Shown piece by piece: positions 32,046 through 33,833 of a stretch of DNA of 33,833 nt. Origin of the DNA: Anaerolineales bacterium (lineage in GTDB: Bacteria; Chloroflexota; Anaerolineae; Promineifilales; Promineifilaceae); the NCBI GenBank assembly GCA_011524645.1, contig WTJY01000044.1, positions 1 through 33,833 on the forward strand, written 5' to 3'. Position numbers and translations under genes: made by a program. How positions within the stretch are numbered: position 1 is the first letter of the stretch; each line of letters starts with the position of its first letter. A model generated the notes under the pieces. It did no database searches, was not told where the DNA came from, and saw nothing but the letters and a program-made list of their open reading frames with translations.

Positions 32046-33131
32046 ATGAATATTTTAATTTTCGGTTCTGGTGCGGTCGGCCGTTATCTCACAGCTCATT
32101 TGGCCCAAGTTGCTGATCATACGGTGTTGATTTCTCGCTCAAATACAACACAGCTTCACGAAACCGGCATTTCTGTGAGCAAAAACAACGGGAAAGAGAT
32201 AGTCCGTGCCCAGCCATTTGTCGTCCCCTCGTTGCGTAAAGCTCTGATCAAAGCGGACGAATTAGGGCAACCTTTCGACTACATTCTGCTGACCACCAAG
32301 TCGTATGATTTGCCCGATGTGATCGATCATCTTGTCGCTTACACACCACAGCCACCGCCCTTGATTACCATGCAAAACGGGATCGATATCGAACAGCTTT
32401 TGACTCAGCAGTTTGGGAAAGAAAAGGTAATTGCCGGCTCTTTGACTGTGCCGGTTAGCTATGATCATCAGTTAAACATTGTTGAAGAACGGCCGGATCG
32501 GGGGATTGTGTTTGCCAGCCCTGCTGGAACCAATAATCATAAACCTGTGGCGAACCTGTTTAGCTCGGCCGGTTTAAATGTGACCACGGCCGCTAACCAT
32601 CGTTCGCTTAAATGGTCAAAGGCATTGACCAATATGATCGGCAATGCGACATCGGCGATTGTGAACCGGCAGCCTGGAGTGCTCTACAAATACAAGCCGA
32701 TCTTCCAGCTAGAGATGAAAATGCTTGAAGAAGCGCTGGCTGTCATGAAAAAACAGCATATTCCGATTACCGATTTGCCTGGCACGTCGGTAAAGCGCTT
32801 GGCGTTCGGTGTTCGCTGGCTGCCTCGTAACTGGTTCCAATCGATTCTTACCAAGCGGGTCGCCAAAGGGCGTGGGGATAAAATGCCTTCTTTCCAAATC
32901 GATTTGGCTGCTGGGAAAGAAAAAAATGAGGTTTTGTACCACAATGGGGCGGTCTATCGGATCGGCCAAGAGGTGGGTGTTCCAACCCCTGTTAATGCGG
33001 CCTTAAACGATATTTTGTTGGGAATCGCTCGCGGCGAACGGGATTGGGACCAGTATTCGGGCAAGCCGAAGCGGTTGTTGGCGACCGTAAGAAAACATAT
33101 ACAACAGCAAAAAACGCAAGCGAAATCTTAA
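32046..33131 (+). CDS. panE: Ketopantoate reductase (2-dehydropantoate 2-reductase) family
   Basis: A 361-residue NADPH-dependent reductase in pantothenate/CoA synthesis. The N-terminal Rossmann motif is MNILIFGSGAVGRYLTAHLA. ILLTTKSYDL near 85 and MQNGIDIEQLL near 115 are family motifs, and SLKWSKALTNMIGNATSAI carries the conserved Lys and Asn of the active-site helix. The C-terminal helical domain has FQIDLAAGKEKNEV, NGAVYRIGQEVGVPTPVNAA. It is somewhat longer than typical PanE (about 300), so a paralogue with another 2-keto acid substrate is possible. Short spacing puts it in an operon with fmt. Confidence 0.88.
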   Translation: MNILIFGSGAVGRYLTAHLAQVADHTVLISRSNTTQLHETGISVSKNNGKEIVRAQPFVVPSLRKALIKADELGQPFDYILLTTKSYDLPDVIDHLVAYTPQPPPLITMQNGIDIEQLLTQQFGKEKVIAGSLTVPVSYDHQLNIVEERPDRGIVFASPAGTNNHKPVANLFSSAGLNVTTAANHRSLKWSKALTNMIGNATSAIVNRQPGVLYKYKPIFQLEMKMLEEALAVMKKQHIPITDLPGTSVKRLAFGVRWLPRNWFQSILTKRVAKGRGDKMPSFQIDLAAGKEKNEVLYHNGAVYRIGQEVGVPTPVNAALNDILLGIARGERDWDQYSGKPKRLLATVRKHIQQQKTQAKS

Positions 33132-33146
33132 ACCGCGCCATTTTTA

Positions 33147-33175
33147 TTTACATTTGGTTCCGATTTAGCTATATT
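33147..33175 (+). promoter_or_regulatory. Promoter TTTACA-N17-TATATT of the DtxR-family gene
   Basis: TTTACA (33147-33152), 17-nt spacer, TATATT (33170-33175). The start codon lies 42 nt downstream. Confidence 0.6.
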
Positions 33176-33216
33176 TAAAACGAAGATTATCATAAAAACG
33201 ACTAGGTAAACCAGCC

Positions 33217-33833
33217 ATGCCCCTTAGTTCTACCATGCGGGAATACCTCGCAGAAATTTATAGACTCCAAGAAGATTCCGACACGGTGAGTACCACCAGT
33301 TTAGCGGACCGATTAGATGTTTCACCTCCCGCTATTCCACGTATGCTCAAGCGGCTACGTAGTGCCGGATTGGTCGACCATATTCCTTATCAAGGGGTTA
33401 AGTTGACGGAGCTCGGCCGTATAGAGGCGCTGAAAGAGCTACGCCGCCACCGTTTGCTTGAAGTTTTCTTAGTTGATGTGATGGGATTTACGTGGGATGA
33501 AGCGCATGAACATTCCCATGATTTAGGGGCCGGTTTAAATGATGAAGTGGCTGAACGCATGGCGGAAATGACCGGTAATCCGAGCCGTTGCCCCCACGGA
33601 GAGCCGATTCCTGACATGACCGGTGTTTTACCGACCGTGACCGATACCTGTATTATGAATTTAAGTGTTGGGAAAAAAGGGGTTGTTAGCCGTGTACGTA
33701 CCCATGATCCAGAGAAACTGCAATATTTCGCATCGTTGAAAGTTGTGCCACAGCAGCCATTTGAAATTCTCGGCCGTGCCCCTTTTAATGGGCCGATGCG
33801 TCTAAAAATCAACCGAGATGAAGTGGTGTTGGG
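33217..33833 (+). CDS. DtxR/MntR-family metal-dependent regulator (partial, runs off the window)
   Basis: An open frame from ATG 33217 to the window edge gives 205 residues without a stop. The N-terminal winged HTH has MREYLAEIYRLQEDSD, then TTSLADRLDVSPPAIPRMLK. The dimerisation/metal domain has RRHRLLEVFLVDVMGFTWDE, AHEHSHDL and CPHGEPIPD. The C-terminal part from about 148 is FeoA/SH3-like (VGKKGVVSRVRTHDPEKLQY). DtxR proteins repress iron or manganese uptake genes when metal-bound. The ATG has no strong ribosome binding site. The end is missing because of the window edge only. Confidence 0.93.
   Translation, partial: MPLSSTMREYLAEIYRLQEDSDTVSTTSLADRLDVSPPAIPRMLKRLRSAGLVDHIPYQGVKLTELGRIEALKELRRHRLLEVFLVDVMGFTWDEAHEHSHDLGAGLNDEVAERMAEMTGNPSRCPHGEPIPDMTGVLPTVTDTCIMNLSVGKKGVVSRVRTHDPEKLQYFASLKVVPQQPFEILGRAPFNGPMRLKINRDEVVL

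Noticed and set aside
33390-33812. A 140-codon minus-strand ORF at the right end
   Set aside because: It is the antisense of the DtxR-family gene, whose + strand frame has clear HTH and metal motifs.
1-33833. tRNA genes and CRISPR arrays
   Set aside because: GTTCRA-type T-loop matches such as the one near 11985 have no matching cloverleaf arms, and no direct repeats with regular spacers were found.

Overview
The window looks like chromosomal DNA of a free-living, complex bacterium, most likely a member of the Chloroflexota (Anaerolineae/Caldilineae/Ardenticatenia-like). This is inferred from gene content: many GAF/PAS histidine kinases, a lipoprotein with YFxxxRxEWHP-type repeats, a membrane-anchored lamin-tail nuclease, and no sign of a plasmid or complete prophage. 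No rRNA, tRNA, CRISPR array or intact transposase was seen. The palindrome CGGCCG is strikingly abundant in most of the window.

Layout. 1-573: non-coding, with two strong hairpins and a good sigma70-type promoter. 574-2871 (+): a DUF6916-like gene, a structured gap, then three tandem tail-collar (MdpB-like) genes and a strong terminator. 2974-6001 (-): a PPEG/PEP-CTERM-like small protein, a type I phosphodiesterase/TPR protein, and a secreted protein with a C-terminal hydrophobic/Arg tail. 6269-9311 (-): NAD-dependent GDP-deoxyhexose reductase, TlyA rRNA methyltransferase, and a PAS histidine kinase.

9676-14776 (+): a nucleotidyltransferase-like gene, a clan-A glycoside hydrolase, a solute-binding lipoprotein, a helical protein, and an SPFH protein fused to an excisionase-type HTH. 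This stretch is riddled with 7-bp tandem repeats, some of which bridge or enter genes. 14892-19881 (+): a secreted lamin-tail/EEP nuclease, an A-type Fe-S carrier, a radical SAM protein and a small unknown. 19928-22308 (+): a mini-ORF, a GAF-GAF-HisKA_2 kinase and a REC-ANTAR RNA-binding regulator, a classic antitermination pair.

22308-25770 (+): a polysaccharide-related island with no CGGCCG up to 25401. It holds a fragment of a UDP-sugar dehydrogenase, a decayed non-coding stretch, a Wzz-like protein and a CDP-paratose 2-epimerase. 25812-30925 (-): a kinase with a degenerate receiver, a lipoprotein, RsgA, a broken Gfo/Idh oxidoreductase and an anchored unknown. 31108-33833 (+): Fmt, PanE and a DtxR-family regulator that runs off the window.

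Themes: cell-surface polysaccharide (deoxyhexose reductase, Wzz, paratose epimerase, dehydrogenase and oxidoreductase remnants), envelope-displayed proteins, and signalling. The most unusual elements are the heptanucleotide repeats that now encode part of a lipoprotein signal peptide, the PPEG/phosphodiesterase/secreted-protein trio, and the SPFH-HTH fusion.
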